From Pseudomonas sp. Choline-02u-1 (GTDB lineage: Bacteria > Pseudomonadota > Gammaproteobacteria > Pseudomonadales > Pseudomonadaceae), in NCBI RefSeq assembly GCF_002836515.1, contig NZ_PJBC01000005.1:41557-105556 (forward strand): a stretch of 64,000 bases of DNA, given 5' to 3'. Each line of letters begins with the position of its first letter. Positions within the stretch are counted from its first letter, which is position 1. The position numbers and the translations under genes are program-made. Below the pieces are notes generated by a model. The model ran no database searches. It was not told the origin of the DNA and saw only the letters and a program-made list of their open reading frames with translations. Below, piece after piece: positions 7,699-19,985 of this stretch.

Positions 7699-7929
7699 TC
7701 AGCCTGAGTGCTGGCGGGCCGGTAATTGAGAACTGGCTGCGTTGAGGCGCTGACATTCGCGGTGAGCATCCGCTTGCTCATCAAAGCCATCGCCAAAAAA
7801 GCCGCCAGTGCGTGTGTCGCAGATGCGAAACCACGCCGATGCTTCGGCGGGTTCCTGCTGGCTGTCTGCGGCGCGGCGCCCATGAATGACGATTTTGTTG
7901 CAGCGTTTCACGACGAATATGTCTTCCAT
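7699..7929 (-). CDS. small hypothetical protein
   Basis: A 76-residue protein from the ATG at 7929 (MEDIFVVKRCNKIVIHGRRA), with GGTGG before it. The frame continues upstream into a REP element, but that part lacks a start with a ribosome site. The sequence contains ASAWFRICDTRTGGFFGDGFDEQADAHRECQRL. Function unknown. Confidence 0.6.
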   Translation of the reverse strand: MEDIFVVKRCNKIVIHGRRAADSQQEPAEASAWFRICDTRTGGFFGDGFDEQADAHRECQRLNAASSQLPARQHSG

Positions 7930-8073
7930 GGCGCCACCGCAGTTGATTCGTGTCAGATCAACTATAGAAGCCCTGCGCGATCGTGCAAAAAATACCCAGC
8001 TCAGCTCGTCGGCGGAATACATGTGAGAGCTGACTTGATCGCGAAGGCAGTGTGTCAGACACAGACGATTCGC

Positions 8074-8188
8074 CTGCCCCGACGCTTTCGTGAGCAAGCC
8101 CACTCCCACAGGTTTCGCGGTGGACTCCAAATTCAAGGCACCCCGCAAACCTCATGTGGGAGCGGGCTTGCGAAGGCGTCGGGGCAAG
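8074..8188. repeat. REPIN with extended arms
   Basis: Two inverted REP copies of the GTGGGAGCGGGCTTGC class lie at about 8075-8112 and 8155-8187. The palindrome extends beyond the REP core: GCCCCGACGC on the left matches GCGTCGGGGC on the right. It sits downstream of the topoisomerase gene. Confidence 0.85.
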
Positions 8189-8233
8189 CTCAGATCAGTT
8201 GCCTGACGCACGATGAGCCTCTGATATCGGCGA

Positions 8234-9271
8234 TCAAGAAGCCTCAGTCACCTCGCACATGCGCTCGAGAAACATCGCCAGTGCCACTTCCTCGGCGCGC
8301 AGGCCTTTGCGGACTCGCGGGCGGGGCAATTCGGCGAGGGCACCGAGCATGAAATGTTCAACTACGGCGGGGTGGATGTAGCACTTGCGGCACACCGCTG
8401 GTGTGTTGCCCAACTGTTTGGCGACGTTCTTCACGGCTTCGACCACGTGGCGCTTGGCTTCGGTTTCCGACTCATGCTGCAACTCGCGCAGCACCGACAG
8501 TGCCAGGGCACTGCCTGCCCAGGTGCGGTAATCCTTGGCGGTGAACGCCGCGCCCGTGAGTTTTTGCAGATAGGCGTTGACGTCGGAAGAAGTGACCGTA
8601 TGCCGTTCGCCGTTTTCGTCGAGATACTGAAACAGGTTCTGCCCGGGGATTTCCAGACAGCGCTTGATGATTCGCGCCAGGCGTCGATCCTTGACGGTGA
8701 TCTGGTGCTCGATGCCACTTTTGCCACGGAACTGGAACAGGATCGCACTGCCGTTGACCTCGACGTGACGGCTGCGCAACGTCGTCAGGCCATAGGAGCG
8801 ATTGTCCCGCGCGTATTGGGTATTGCCGACGCGGATCAGGGTGGCATCGAGCAAGGTGATAACCGTAGCCATGACCTTGTCGCGGCTGAAACCCGGCGCA
8901 TCAAGCAGCGCCTCAAGCTGGCGTCGCAGCTTAGGCAGGGCCAGGCCGAATTCGCGCAGGCGCGAATATTTGTCGGCATCGCGCACTTCGCGCCAGCGTG
9001 CGTGATAACGATATTGCTTGCGCCCGCGTGCATCGCGCCCTGTGGCCTGCAGATGTCCGCAGGGATCGGCGCAGATCCACACATCGGTATACGCCGGCGG
9101 CACCGCAAGAGCATTGATGCGTTTGATTTCGTCCGGGTCGGTAATGCGCTGCCCGGACGGTTCGAAATAGACGAACTTGCCGCGCAGTTTTTTCCGGGTG
9201 ATACCAGGCTGAGTGTCATCGACGTAATGCAGATCGGCGGGCAGAGCATCTGTCAGCACGGTATCGGGCAT
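8234..9271 (-). CDS. DNA topoisomerase IB
   Basis: A 345-residue protein of the poxvirus-like bacterial type IB topoisomerase family, which relaxes supercoils through a transient 3'-phosphotyrosine. Motifs include RKKLRGKFVYF, ALAVPPAYTDVWIC, GRKQYRYHARWREVRD and the catalytic core LIRVGNTQYARDNRSYGLTTL. The active-site block CRKCYIHPAVV gives Tyr298 as probable nucleophile. The start has an AAGGA site. The length is usual for the family. It is monocistronic, with a REPIN behind it. Confidence 0.92.
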   Translation of the reverse strand: MPDTVLTDALPADLHYVDDTQPGITRKKLRGKFVYFEPSGQRITDPDEIKRINALAVPPAYTDVWICADPCGHLQATGRDARGRKQYRYHARWREVRDADKYSRLREFGLALPKLRRQLEALLDAPGFSRDKVMATVITLLDATLIRVGNTQYARDNRSYGLTTLRSRHVEVNGSAILFQFRGKSGIEHQITVKDRRLARIIKRCLEIPGQNLFQYLDENGERHTVTSSDVNAYLQKLTGAAFTAKDYRTWAGSALALSVLRELQHESETEAKRHVVEAVKNVAKQLGNTPAVCRKCYIHPAVVEHFMLGALAELPRPRVRKGLRAEEVALAMFLERMCEVTEAS

Positions 9272-9343
9272 GGCGGCTTCCTTCGGTCATACGGCAGTCT
9301 GTAACTGCATTGACCGCAGGCGCTGGCCGTCGTGCCGAATGAT

Positions 9344-10423
9344 TTACGCGAGCACCGCTACCGCCTTGATCTGCGCCCATAGCCGCTGGCCCGGATGCAC
9401 GTCCAATTGATCGCGAGAAAAGCGCGTGATTCGCGCCAACAGCGGCGTGCCACCGGCGTCCAGGCGGATCAGCACGTGCGCACTGTTGTCAGCCGCCTGT
9501 TCGCTGATGATCGTCACCGGCAGCCGATTGAGGATACTGCTGGCCGCATCGTTGTTCAGAGCCAAGCTGATGTCTCGCGCGTGTACCTTGCAGCGCAGGG
9601 CCTGACCCACGGCCATGGGCGCATGGGTGACGCGAATGTTCATTTCAGTGGCCGGCAATTGCAGGCTGAGCAATTGATAGGTGGCGTCGTAGGCGCTGAC
9701 CTGGCCTGCGATGATCACCCCGGCGTCATCCCCCAGCGCCAAAGGCAGATCCAGACGCGCGAGGGTCTCGCCGATCGGGCCGCTGGCGAGCGCCTTGCCT
9801 TCGCTGAGCAACACCAGATGATCGGCCAGGCGCGCGACTTCGTCCTGGGCGTGGCTGACGTACAGCAGCGGAATATCCAGCTCGTCGTGCAGGCGTTGCA
9901 GGTACGGGAGGATTTCGCTTTTGCGGCGGCTGTCGAGCGCCGCCAGTGGCTCGTCCATCAGCAACAGTTTCGGACTGGTCAGCAGGGCGCGGGCGATGCC
10001 GACGCGCTGCCGCTCGCCACCGGACAGGTGCTGCGGATAACGCTCAAGCAGATGCCCGATGCCGAGCAATTCGGTGGCCTGGTTCATGTCGACCCGGCGT
10101 TGCGACCTGGCGATGCGTTTGAGGCCAAACTCCAGATTGGCCAGCACCGACAGATGCGGGAACAGGCTGGCTTCCTGAAACACGTAGCCAAGCGCACGTT
10201 TATGCGGCGGGACGAAGATGCCCTTGGCGCTGTCCTGCCAGACGTCGTCGTTGATCTGCACAAAACCATGCTCTGCGCGCTCCAGCCCGGCGATGCAGCG
10301 CAGGCAGGTGGTTTTGCCCGAGCCGGAATCGCCAAACAGCGCAGTGACACCGCGGCCCGGCACTTGCAGATCGACATCCAGTTCGAACCCCGGATAAGCG
10401 CGTTTCAGACGTACATCGATCAT
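9344..10423 (-). CDS. modC: molybdate ABC transporter ATP-binding protein ModC
   Basis: A 359-residue ATPase. Walker A is [10 protein letters not shown], the signature is [13 protein letters not shown], Walker B is [12 protein letters not shown] and the H-loop is VSHAQDE. A C-terminal molybdopterin-binding (mop/TOBE) domain follows from about residue 290. It energises molybdate import with ModB. The start lies 3 bp after the modB stop, and its GGAG overlaps that stop, so the genes are coupled. Confidence 0.95.
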   Translation of the reverse strand: MIDVRLKRAYPGFELDVDLQVPGRGVTALFGDSGSGKTTCLRCIAGLERAEHGFVQINDDVWQDSAKGIFVPPHKRALGYVFQEASLFPHLSVLANLEFGLKRIARSQRRVDMNQATELLGIGHLLERYPQHLSGGERQRVGIARALLTSPKLLLMDEPLAALDSRRKSEILPYLQRLHDELDIPLLYVSHAQDEVARLADHLVLLSEGKALASGPIGETLARLDLPLALGDDAGVIIAGQVSAYDATYQLLSLQLPATEMNIRVTHAPMAVGQALRCKVHARDISLALNNDAASSILNRLPVTIISEQAADNSAHVLIRLDAGGTPLLARITRFSRDQLDVHPGQRLWAQIKAVAVLA

Positions 10424-10426
10424 CGA

Positions 10427-11107
10427 TCAGCTCCAGCCTGCGCGGGTCTTGCGGCTGGAATACAGCGCCAGCAACACCAGAAACGAGAACACCAGCATCG
10501 CCGCAGACAGCCAGTGCGCCTGGGCATATTCCAGTGCTTCGACGTGGTCGTAGATTTGCACCGAGACCACGCGCGTCTTGTCGGGAATGTTGCCGCCGAT
10601 CATCAGCACCACGCCGAATTCACCCACGGTGTGAGCAAATCCGAGGATCGCTGCGGTGATGAAGCCTGGGCGCGCCAGCGGCAGGATCACGCTGAAAAAC
10701 GTGTCCCAGGGATTGGCGCGCAACGTCGCGGCGACTTCCAGCGGTCGAGGGCCGATCGCTGAAAAGGCATTTTGCAGCGGTTGCACCACGAACGGCATGG
10801 AGTAGATCACCGAACCGATGACCAGCCCGGTAAAACTGAACGTCAACGTGCCCAGCCCCAGCCATTGAGTGAACTGACCGAGAAAACCGTGCGGCCCCAG
10901 TGCCAACAGCAGATAAAAACCGATCACCGTTGGCGGCAACACCAGCGGCAGGGCGACGATGGCGCCAATCGGGCCACGCAACCAGGACGAAGTGCGCGCC
11001 AGCCATAACGCGATCGGGGTGCCGATCACCAACAGGATCACTGTGGTCAGTGACGCCAGTTTCAGGGTCAGCCAGATCGCGGCGAAATCGGCATTGGTCA
11101 GCGACAT
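10427..11107 (-). CDS. modB: molybdate ABC transporter permease ModB
   Basis: A 226-residue inner-membrane permease with five or six hydrophobic helices. The EAA loop reads [26 protein letters not shown], the contact with ModC. The motif [15 protein letters not shown] is typical of ModB. Its ATG directly abuts the modA stop. Confidence 0.95.
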   Translation of the reverse strand: MSLTNADFAAIWLTLKLASLTTVILLVIGTPIALWLARTSSWLRGPIGAIVALPLVLPPTVIGFYLLLALGPHGFLGQFTQWLGLGTLTFSFTGLVIGSVIYSMPFVVQPLQNAFSAIGPRPLEVAATLRANPWDTFFSVILPLARPGFITAAILGFAHTVGEFGVVLMIGGNIPDKTRVVSVQIYDHVEALEYAQAHWLSAAMLVFSFLVLLALYSSRKTRAGWS

Positions 11108-13073
<1,966 letters not shown>

Positions 13074-13178
13074 ATAGCAATTCTCCGAACGATGAAACGG
13101 GCAGGGACGGCACGCGGTTTTTAACAGCAAAACCGGATGCGCGGCCAGTCTGAAATTCTGAACATGACGTGCAGTTTT

Positions 13179-15632
13179 TCAGCGTCGGTGCAATCCGCCA
13201 CCGCCACCGCCACCGCCAAACGAACGGTTCATCATTTGTGAAGAATGGTTGAAGTTGTGCGTGCGCTGATTGCCGAGATTACGTGCGGCGGATTCGCGGT
13301 TGAGATTCTGCAGCTGCGCATTGTTGTTTGCGGGTCTGGTCCGGTTGGCACCGCTGCCGGCCACGGACTGCCAGCCGTTGTCGGTTTTCTTGTAGACGTT
13401 GCCGTCGCGCCCGGCATAAACATTGTCGCCGACCCGCGCGGCGCCGCCGTTGCGGCCATGGATACCGCCGTATTGCGTGGTGTTGCCGGTATTGGGGTTG
13501 TAAACGGCGCCGCGATTGGCACTGACGTGAGTGCCGCTGCGGACGTTGCCAGCGCTAACCCGTTCTCCGGCGATGGCGCCGCCGTTCGGGCCGACTGCCA
13601 CGCCGCTGCGCCCGGCAGCGTAGTTGCCGGTGTAGGCGTTGTGCACCGCGCCACGTTGCCCGGCGGCGGCAATGCCGGTACGCGAGTTGTACGAGGCGCC
13701 AACCTGACCGGCCCAGCGATTGCCGGTCCAGGCGTTGTAACCGGCGCCATAACGGCTGACCGTCGCGCGATCACCCCACTGATGATAAAGATTGCCGGTG
13801 GTTCCGGCCCAGCCACCCGGGCCCCAGGCCACCGCGCCGCCGCGATAACCGTAAGCGGCGCCACCCCAGGCCAGCGGCGCCGGGTACAGACGCGGGCCCC
13901 ACGCGTAGCCCCAGCCGTAATTTCCCCACCACGGATAGGCTCCCCAACCCCAGCCCATGGCGACAGTGCTGCTGCCCCAGCTCCAGCCGAATCCAAAGCC
14001 AAAGGACCAGCCAGTCCACGGCGTGTAACGAATCGCGACGCCGAAACCGTAGGTCACCGGCGGCCCGTACCAGACACTGCCCACCCACGGCGTATACGGA
14101 TAACCGGTGCCGTACACCACAACGCCAGTCGCCGGGTCCAGCGTCGAGCCTTGATAGCCTGGCGTATAGCCGACCACCACGGTATCGCCGCTGGATTCGT
14201 AAACCTTCACGTACGTGAGGTAGTGCATCGGCGAGCTGGGCGGAATCGAATAAATCACCGCTGGCACTGAAGTGGCCACACTCCACGGCCCGTTCAGCGA
14301 GGTGGCGCTGAACCAGATGCCGTTCTCCACGGCCCACCAACTGTCGTTGTCGACGCGAATGATCGGTGTGGCGCTGTTGATCACGTATTGCAACGGCGTA
14401 TTGCTGATCGCTTTGAGCTGCGGCTCACCGTCAAATTGCGGCGCCGTCATCTTCACCGCGCTTTTCCTGATCGCCGACGTCTGAGGGATGGTCGCCGCAA
14501 TGGCCGCCTCCTGCGCCTGTGGCGTGCCGGCTACCGAGGCTTTGACGTTCTCTTTGGCGCTGTCGTCAGGAATCTTGGCAAAGTCGGCCGGCAGTTTGTC
14601 TGCCGGGACAAAGGTCCATGGCCCGCTCATGTCGCTGGCGCGAAACCAGCGCCCGGAGATCAGCACGTAACTGTTCTGGTCGCCGATTTCCTTGAAGATG
14701 TGCCCGGTGGTGTTGCTCACGTACAACAGGCTGGTGCCCTGAATCGGTTGCCATTGCGCGGCGCCGTCGGTAACCAACAGTTCGGTTGGCGCGGTGGCGA
14801 TGAAGATTTTCGGCTGCGGCGGCTTGGCCAGGCTGGGAATCTTGTCCTTCGGATCGCTTTGTCCGGTAAGCAGGTCCACCTGGCGACTCTTGATCGCCGC
14901 CTGTTTGGCTTTTTCCAGACTGGCCGGCGGCGCAGCAAGGCGCGTGTAATCGCCGGCCAATTGATCGGCGACCATCCAGCCGTCAAATACATGCAGGTAG
15001 TGTTTGCCTTCGGCGTCTTTGAGCAGCAGTGGGCGCGTATTGATCACCCGTTGCAGCTCCGTTCCTTCCACCGGCCGATAAGCCGCCTCACCGTCGATGT
15101 ACACGAGGATTGCCGGTCTGTCGGAACTGATTATGATCGGCGGGGTGTTTTCCAGCGGTGCGCTGTCGGCTTTCTGTTCAGCGTTGAGCACGCCGACCGC
15201 CGCTTCCAGTTGATCGAGGGAGATGGTTTTCTTGCGGCTCTCGGCATCTTTTTCCAGGATGGCGAGCCATGTGTTGGCCTGTTTGGCGTCGGCGGGGAAA
15301 TCGGCCTCGATGATCTTGTACTGATCGAGCGCGACCCAGCGGGTGGTCTTGTCGACGAGAGTGTGCGCGCTGAACTGGACGATGCCGTAGGTGGATTTGC
15401 CATCGGCGGCGGTGGCTTCGACGGCCGCGCGGGCATTGAGCGTATAGCCATCCCAGCTGTCGAGCTGCGGCTGATACACCGTCAGCTTGCTCTTGCCGCT
15501 GCTGATCACCTGCGGCCATGTCGGCTCGCTTGGCGCCGCGTTCGGCTTTGCCGCTGGTGCGGCTGCCCAGGCATTGCCAAGCGTCAGCAGACATAACATC
15601 AGCAACGAGGGTAAAGCGCTCAGCAAAGGCAT
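13179..15632 (-). CDS. large exported Gly/Trp/Tyr-rich repeat protein
   Basis: About 817 residues. I chose the ATG at 15632 ([14 protein letters not shown]) because GGAGCTGACG precedes it; an in-frame ATG 12 bp upstream is possible. After a signal peptide ending near AWA, the first 450 residues hold repeated units of the kind [12 protein letters not shown] plus [15 protein letters not shown] and [12 protein letters not shown] plus [16 protein letters not shown] Pro/Tyr/Trp/Gly region (550-640) follows, then short repeats such as [20 protein letters not shown], and a poly-Gly end. Similar Pseudomonas proteins have been labelled carbohydrate-binding family V/XII. It looks like a surface or matrix protein; no enzyme motif is visible. 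Confidence 0.75.
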   Translation of the reverse strand: MPLLSALPSLLMLCLLTLGNAWAAAPAAKPNAAPSEPTWPQVISSGKSKLTVYQPQLDSWDGYTLNARAAVEATAADGKSTYGIVQFSAHTLVDKTTRWVALDQYKIIEADFPADAKQANTWLAILEKDAESRKKTISLDQLEAAVGVLNAEQKADSAPLENTPPIIISSDRPAILVYIDGEAAYRPVEGTELQRVINTRPLLLKDAEGKHYLHVFDGWMVADQLAGDYTRLAAPPASLEKAKQAAIKSRQVDLLTGQSDPKDKIPSLAKPPQPKIFIATAPTELLVTDGAAQWQPIQGTSLLYVSNTTGHIFKEIGDQNSYVLISGRWFRASDMSGPWTFVPADKLPADFAKIPDDSAKENVKASVAGTPQAQEAAIAATIPQTSAIRKSAVKMTAPQFDGEPQLKAISNTPLQYVINSATPIIRVDNDSWWAVENGIWFSATSLNGPWSVATSVPAVIYSIPPSSPMHYLTYVKVYESSGDTVVVGYTPGYQGSTLDPATGVVVYGTGYPYTPWVGSVWYGPPVTYGFGVAIRYTPWTGWSFGFGFGWSWGSSTVAMGWGWGAYPWWGNYGWGYAWGPRLYPAPLAWGGAAYGYRGGAVAWGPGGWAGTTGNLYHQWGDRATVSRYGAGYNAWTGNRWAGQVGASYNSRTGIAAAGQRGAVHNAYTGNYAAGRSGVAVGPNGGAIAGERVSAGNVRSGTHVSANRGAVYNPNTGNTTQYGGIHGRNGGAARVGDNVYAGRDGNVYKKTDNGWQSVAGSGANRTRPANNNAQLQNLNRESAARNLGNQRTHNFNHSSQMMNRSFGGGGGGGGLHRR

Positions 15633-15818
15633 CGTCAGCTCCATCGACACACCGGTTGGCAAGGCGCAACCGGGAAAACACAACCGTCGAAAAAGCATAG
15701 CCGCCCGCCGTGGATTTACCCGGCTGATCGAGCAGTTAGCGCAAAGTCGAGTGTGGCAATGTGTTGCGATGTGCTATTTCAAGGCATGCTTTTTCCAAAT
15801 AATCTTCGAGGGGCCGTC

Positions 15819-16802
15819 ATGTTCAATGCCATTCTGATCGACAAAGACGACAACGGTTATCGTGCCTATCTGCAGCAAATCGATGAGCAGCAACTGCCAG
15901 AAGGCAACGTCAGCGTGAACGTCGCGTACAGCACCCTGAATTTCAAAGACGGCCTGGCGATCACCGGCAGCAGCCCGGTGGTGCGCAAGTTTCCCATGGT
16001 GCCGGGGATCGATCTGGCGGGGACTGTCGAGTCCAGTTCGCATGCGGATTTCAAGGCAGGCGATCGGGTGCTGCTCAACGGTTGGGGCGTCGGTGAAAGC
16101 CACTGGGGCGGGCTGGCGCAAAAGGCCCGGCTCAACGGTGACTGGCTGATTCCACTGCCGCAAGCTTTCACCCCCGCGCAAGCCATGGCCATCGGCACGG
16201 CAGGTTATACCGCGATGCTGTGCATCCTGGCGCTGGAGCGCCATGGCGTGACGCCGGATCACGGCGAAGTGCTGGTCACTGGCGCCAATGGCGGGGTCGG
16301 CAGCTTTGCCATCGCCTTGCTCAGCAAGTTGGGGTATCGCGTGGTGGCGTCCACGGGGCGGGTGTCCGAGCATGAATACCTGCAGCAATTGGGCGCTGCC
16401 GAAATCATCGATCGAGCCACTTTGTCCGAGCCGGGCAAGCCATTGGCGAAGGAACGTTGGGCGGCGGTGGTCGATTCGGTCGGCAGCCATACGTTGGCGA
16501 ATGCTTGCGCCAGCACGCGCTCCGAAGGCGTGGTTGCGGCATGTGGGCTGGCGCAGGGCATGGATTTTCCGGCGTCGGTTGCGCCGTTCATTCTGCGCGG
16601 CGTCACTTTGGCCGGGATCAACAGCGTGACTCAACCGAAAGCACGCCGTGTCGAGGCATGGGATCGACTGGCCAGGGATCTGGATTTCTCCTTGCTCAAC
16701 CTGATCAGCCAGGAAATCAGTTTGAGCGAAGCCCTTGAGGCCGCGCCCAAACTGCTCGCCGGTCAACTACGGGGCAGGGTGGTGGTCGACGTCAATCGCT
16801 GA
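15819..16802 (+). CDS. acuI: acrylyl-CoA reductase-type quinone oxidoreductase (YhdH/AcuI)
   Basis: A 327-residue MDR-superfamily protein. The start at 15819 has GAGGGG before it. [26 protein letters not shown] and [17 protein letters not shown] are typical of the YhdH/AcuI subgroup, and [21 protein letters not shown] is the NADPH-binding Rossmann turn. AcuI reduces acryloyl-CoA to propionyl-CoA and guards against acrylate. There are no structural zinc cysteines. Its last 11 bases overlap the convergent ada gene. Confidence 0.88.
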   Translation: MFNAILIDKDDNGYRAYLQQIDEQQLPEGNVSVNVAYSTLNFKDGLAITGSSPVVRKFPMVPGIDLAGTVESSSHADFKAGDRVLLNGWGVGESHWGGLAQKARLNGDWLIPLPQAFTPAQAMAIGTAGYTAMLCILALERHGVTPDHGEVLVTGANGGVGSFAIALLSKLGYRVVASTGRVSEHEYLQQLGAAEIIDRATLSEPGKPLAKERWAAVVDSVGSHTLANACASTRSEGVVAACGLAQGMDFPASVAPFILRGVTLAGINSVTQPKARRVEAWDRLARDLDFSLLNLISQEISLSEALEAAPKLLAGQLRGRVVVDVNR

Positions 16803-17850
16803 GTTCGCGCTCTAACAGTTGACGTTTGCGCTCGACGCCCCAGCGGTAGCCGGAAAGATTGCCATCGCTGCGCACCACGCGGTGGCAAGGAATCGCTACC
16901 GCCAAGCGGTTGGCGCCGCAAGCCTGGGCGACGGCGCGCATCGAGGTCGGTGCGCCAATGCGCTGCGCGATCTGGGCGTAACTGGCGGTGCTGCCCGGCG
17001 GGATCTCGCGGAGTGCCTGCCAGACTCGCTCCTGAAACGCTGTGCCGCGTATATCCAGCGGCAAGTTCAGGCCGGTCGCAGGTGCTTCGACAAAGCCGAC
17101 GACGTTGGCGATCAACCGTTCAAATTCGCGGTCGGCGCCGATCAGATTGGCGTTGCGAAACTGATCCTGCAGGTCGCACACCAATAGATGCGGATCGTCG
17201 CCGAGCAGAATCGCGCAAATCCCCCGTTCGCTTTGCGCGACCAGAATCGCCCCGAGCGAACATTGGCCTACGGCAAAGCGGATGTCATTGTTCTGCCCGG
17301 CGGCGCGGTAGTCGGTGGGCTTCATGCCGAGCAATTGGTCAGCGGCTTCGTAAAAACGGCTGTTGGAATTGAAGCCGGCGTCATACAGCGCATCGGTCAC
17401 CGAGCCGCCGTTCGCGAGTCGCGCACGCAGCTTGCGTGAACGATGCGCCGTGGCGTACGCCTTCGGTGTCAGGCCGGTCGCAGTTTTGAATACCCGGTGG
17501 AAATGAAAAGGGCTAAGGCCGGCGGTGGCCGCCAGGCTGTTGAGCGCCGGCAGCGTCTCACAGGCCTCGATCTGCCGACACGCTGCCGCAATGATCGCTG
17601 CATGCTGCGTATCATTCTGATCCTTACTGGCGCGTTTGCTCGGCCGATATCCGGCAGCTTCGGCCAGTTCGGCTGTATCGAAAAATACGACGTTCTGCGG
17701 TTTCGGCAACCGCGCAAGGCTGCTCGGTCGGCAATAAACACCGGTGGTTTTTACCGCGTAGACAAATGTCCCGTCGGCACTTGAGTCGCGAGCCACCACG
17801 GCGGCCCAGCGTGGATCGTCTTCAATACTGGTGTTCGAAAGCGTGTCCAT
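16792..17850 (-). CDS. ada: Ada regulator/O6-alkylguanine-DNA methyltransferase with degenerate zinc site
   Basis: A 352-residue protein with the full Ada layout: N-terminal Ada domain (1-80), AraC helix-turn-helix (about 90-180) and C-terminal methyltransferase with the acceptor motif IPCHRVV (Cys322). E. coli Ada binds zinc through Cys38, 42, 69 and 72. The equivalent residues here are Cys40, Ser44, Ser71 and Ala74, so three of four ligands are lost. The methylphosphotriester switch is therefore probably altered or absent, while suicide repair of O6-methylguanine should remain. It lies 80 bp downstream of alkB on the same strand. Confidence 0.9.
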   Translation of the reverse strand: MDTLSNTSIEDDPRWAAVVARDSSADGTFVYAVKTTGVYCRPSSLARLPKPQNVVFFDTAELAEAAGYRPSKRASKDQNDTQHAAIIAAACRQIEACETLPALNSLAATAGLSPFHFHRVFKTATGLTPKAYATAHRSRKLRARLANGGSVTDALYDAGFNSNSRFYEAADQLLGMKPTDYRAAGQNNDIRFAVGQCSLGAILVAQSERGICAILLGDDPHLLVCDLQDQFRNANLIGADREFERLIANVVGFVEAPATGLNLPLDIRGTAFQERVWQALREIPPGSTASYAQIAQRIGAPTSMRAVAQACGANRLAVAIPCHRVVRSDGNLSGYRWGVERKRQLLERELSD

Positions 17851-17930
17851 GAGAGGGAATCCGTTGACCTGTTTGACTCAGGTTAACCAGCATCGGAGCT
17901 GACGACACTCCGCGCCTTGCGGTCAAACTT

Positions 17931-18602
17931 TTACTGATCGCCAGCGACGCGGAAGGTGATGTTGACGCGCCGCTCGCCCAAGAGCGGGTGATGGCCGGGT
18001 TTGATTGGCAGTACGCCGTGATAGCGCAGGCGATCCACCCCACCCCAGATCGCCATGTCGCCGTGCAACAGCGGGATGCGCTGGCTCTTGTCGCTGCGTT
18101 CGAAACCGCCGAACAGAAACATCGCCGGCAAACCCAGCGACAACGAAACGATGGGCGCGGCATAACCCTTTTCGTCCTTGTCCTGATGCAACGACATCTT
18201 GGCACCGGCGACGTATTGGTTGATCAGGCAAGAGTCGGGATGGAAATCCTTGAAGCCGGCTTGCTCTGCCGCCTCGCTCGCGAGTATGGCAAACACCGCC
18301 GGCATTGACGGCCAGGGCAAACCGCTGAGTGGGTCGACGTTGGAATAGCGGTAACCGCTGCGATCAGTGATCCAGCCCAGCTGCCCGCAACTGCTGGTGC
18401 CGACCGACATGCTGAAACCGCCGGGCGTGACCATGTGGCGTAGCGGGGCGGCGACAAGAATCGCTTCAAGTTCGGTCAGCAGTTGCTCGACCTGCGGCAA
18501 GGCGAATCCGCGCAGCACCCACGATTGTTCGCCGATCTGCTCCGCGCGGGCTTGCTGTACGGGTTCGTTGTCGGCGAACAGGTCAAACGTGGTCGGTTGC
18601 AT
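17931..18602 (-). CDS. alkB: alkylated DNA repair dioxygenase AlkB
   Basis: A 223-residue Fe(II)/2-oxoglutarate dioxygenase that removes 1-methyladenine and 3-methylcytosine. It shows INQYVAGAKMSLHQDKDE (HxD iron ligands), LPAMFLFGG, HGDMAIWGG, RYHGVLP (second His) and the C-terminal RVNITFR with the oxoglutarate-binding Arg. The start at 18602 has no strong ribosome site; coupling to the small gene ending 7 bp upstream may help. It precedes ada. Confidence 0.94.
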   Translation of the reverse strand: MQPTTFDLFADNEPVQQARAEQIGEQSWVLRGFALPQVEQLLTELEAILVAAPLRHMVTPGGFSMSVGTSSCGQLGWITDRSGYRYSNVDPLSGLPWPSMPAVFAILASEAAEQAGFKDFHPDSCLINQYVAGAKMSLHQDKDEKGYAAPIVSLSLGLPAMFLFGGFERSDKSQRIPLLHGDMAIWGGVDRLRYHGVLPIKPGHHPLLGERRVNITFRVAGDQ

Positions 18603-18609
18603 GGTGTTG

Positions 18610-18780
18610 TTACAGCGCTTTGCTGACCTTGATGTCACTGAGCTCTTCGTCAGCGTGCATTTTTTTCAGCGCCGCTTTCGCTTCCTCGTCAGTGCCCGTT
18701 TCCAGCTCGGCGAACTCGAAACGCTGTTCACCGTCCAGTTTGTACTTGATCACGTATTTGGTTTTTTGCGCCACGGTCAT
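18610..18780 (-). CDS. small conserved-looking protein upstream of alkB
   Basis: A 56-residue protein read on the minus strand from 18780 with an AAAGGA site: MTVAQKTKYVIKYKLDGEQR, then FEFAELETGTDEEAKAALKK and MHADEELSDIKVSKAL. It is charged and looks like one small alpha/beta domain. It ends 7 bp before alkB, so the two are probably cotranscribed. No function is known to me. Confidence 0.8.
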   Translation of the reverse strand: MTVAQKTKYVIKYKLDGEQRFEFAELETGTDEEAKAALKKMHADEELSDIKVSKAL

Positions 18781-18808
18781 GTTTTCCTTTCAGAATTGGC
18801 TGCGCGTC

Positions 18809-19111
18809 TCAGCTCAGTTTAGTGCTGGAACGACGGATGATCTTGATCGAATGGGTCAGCGTCGGCTTGCGCGTTACGCTGATTGCGCGGCGGTTGACGG
18901 TGTCGATGGTGATGTTCCAGAAGCCGGTGCTTGGCGCCGTGATGCGCGCTGGGAAGGTGTCGAACGCGCCGCCGTGATAGGTGTGACGGCCGCCGTTTTT
19001 GAAGCTGCGAAAGTTGGCATCGTTCATCAAACGGATGTTGCACATTTGCGAGCATTGAATGACGACGATGTCGTCTTCGTTGAGGTGCTCGCGCTGGTGA
19101 ATGAATTTCAT
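18809..19111 (-). CDS. DUF1883 domain protein
   Basis: A 100-residue protein whose start at 19111 is preceded by GGAGG. The sequence MKFIHQREHLNEDDIVVIQC, then MCNIRLMNDANFRSFKNG and GFWNITIDTV matches DUF1883, a small beta-rich domain of unknown function found alone or fused to TIR domains. No TIR part is present. It lies upstream of the small gene-alkB-ada set on the same strand, with 28 bp between. Confidence 0.8.
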   Translation of the reverse strand: MKFIHQREHLNEDDIVVIQCSQMCNIRLMNDANFRSFKNGGRHTYHGGAFDTFPARITAPSTGFWNITIDTVNRRAISVTRKPTLTHSIKIIRRSSTKLS

Positions 19112-19322
19112 GGGCGCCTCCAGAAGGGCTTTTTCTACAAAATCAAAACGATAGCTTGTCGATGGGCGCAGTTTATCAGCCCGCACGGGTTATTATCTGG
19201 CCGTCGGGCGTTGCTTTGACAAATTTTGAACAGAACTTCGCCACGGCAGGCGGGTTAAATGCAAAAGGCCCCGGAGAAAAGCGGCGTTTGTGCTGTCGGA
19301 CGGTCTTTAACGGAGGATTTGT

Positions 19323-19679
19323 ATGAAGTGGGGTGTGGTGTGTGTGCCGTTGATTCTGGCGATGGCCGGTTGTGCAAATGTTTCAGAAATCAATGAAACG
19401 CTGCCAACCATGAGCGTGATCTCCGGCAAAAAGCCCCAGGAGTACGCGCAGTGCCTGACCGACAAGCTCGCTGATAGCCGCGGTGCGTTGCAGGTTCAGC
19501 CGCAAAAGGACGGTGTTCGAGTAATTGTTCCGGGCAAACTCTCTTCAGGCCCGGCAGCAGTATTTGATATCGAAGATCGCGCTGGCGGCAGCAGCATCAA
19601 GCTGCATGAGCGCATGTCCAATGTGCCGGTTCGCCCTCGCGATGTGCAGAAAGCCGCAAACGCCTGTATTTCCGGCTGA
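19323..19679 (+). CDS. small lipoprotein
   Basis: A 118-residue protein with a lipobox (LAMAGC, cysteine 17) after a short signal peptide, so it should be acylated and membrane-anchored. The mature part includes PQEYAQCLTDKLADSRGALQ and ends in DVQKAANACISG. The ribosome site is a good GGAGGA. Function unknown. Confidence 0.8.
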   Translation: MKWGVVCVPLILAMAGCANVSEINETLPTMSVISGKKPQEYAQCLTDKLADSRGALQVQPQKDGVRVIVPGKLSSGPAAVFDIEDRAGGSSIKLHERMSNVPVRPRDVQKAANACISG

Positions 19680-19751
19680 TAGACTACCCAATCTCGGCAC
19701 CCGATGCCGTCACAGTCCTGCTGTGGCGGCATTGTCATTTTTGGAGTTGCG

Positions 19752-19982
19752 ATGAAGCGAGAGCACGTGCGCGAACGCCATGCAGAGGGCCTTATCTCTG
19801 CCACCCATGTGATCCAGAACCCGGCCAATCCTGGCGAATGGATCGTATTTTTCAAGAAGAGTGCAGGGCGCAGCTACTTCCTGGTGGATGACAATGATGA
19901 AGTCGAGTCTTTCAGTCGGCTCGACGATCTGATCGAGGTCGTCCGTGGCCTCGGAATCAAGTTCGCCGAAATTCACATGTAA
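19752..19982 (+). CDS. small hypothetical protein
   Basis: A 76-residue cytoplasmic protein from the ATG at 19752 (GGAG before it): MKREHVRERHAEGLISATHV, then EWIVFFKKSAGRSYFLVDD and SRLDDLIEVVRGLGIKFAEI. It looks like a small alpha/beta domain. It ends 3 bp from the convergent lipoprotein gene. Confidence 0.7.
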   Translation: MKREHVRERHAEGLISATHVIQNPANPGEWIVFFKKSAGRSYFLVDDNDEVESFSRLDDLIEVVRGLGIKFAEIHM

Positions 19983-19985
19983 GGC

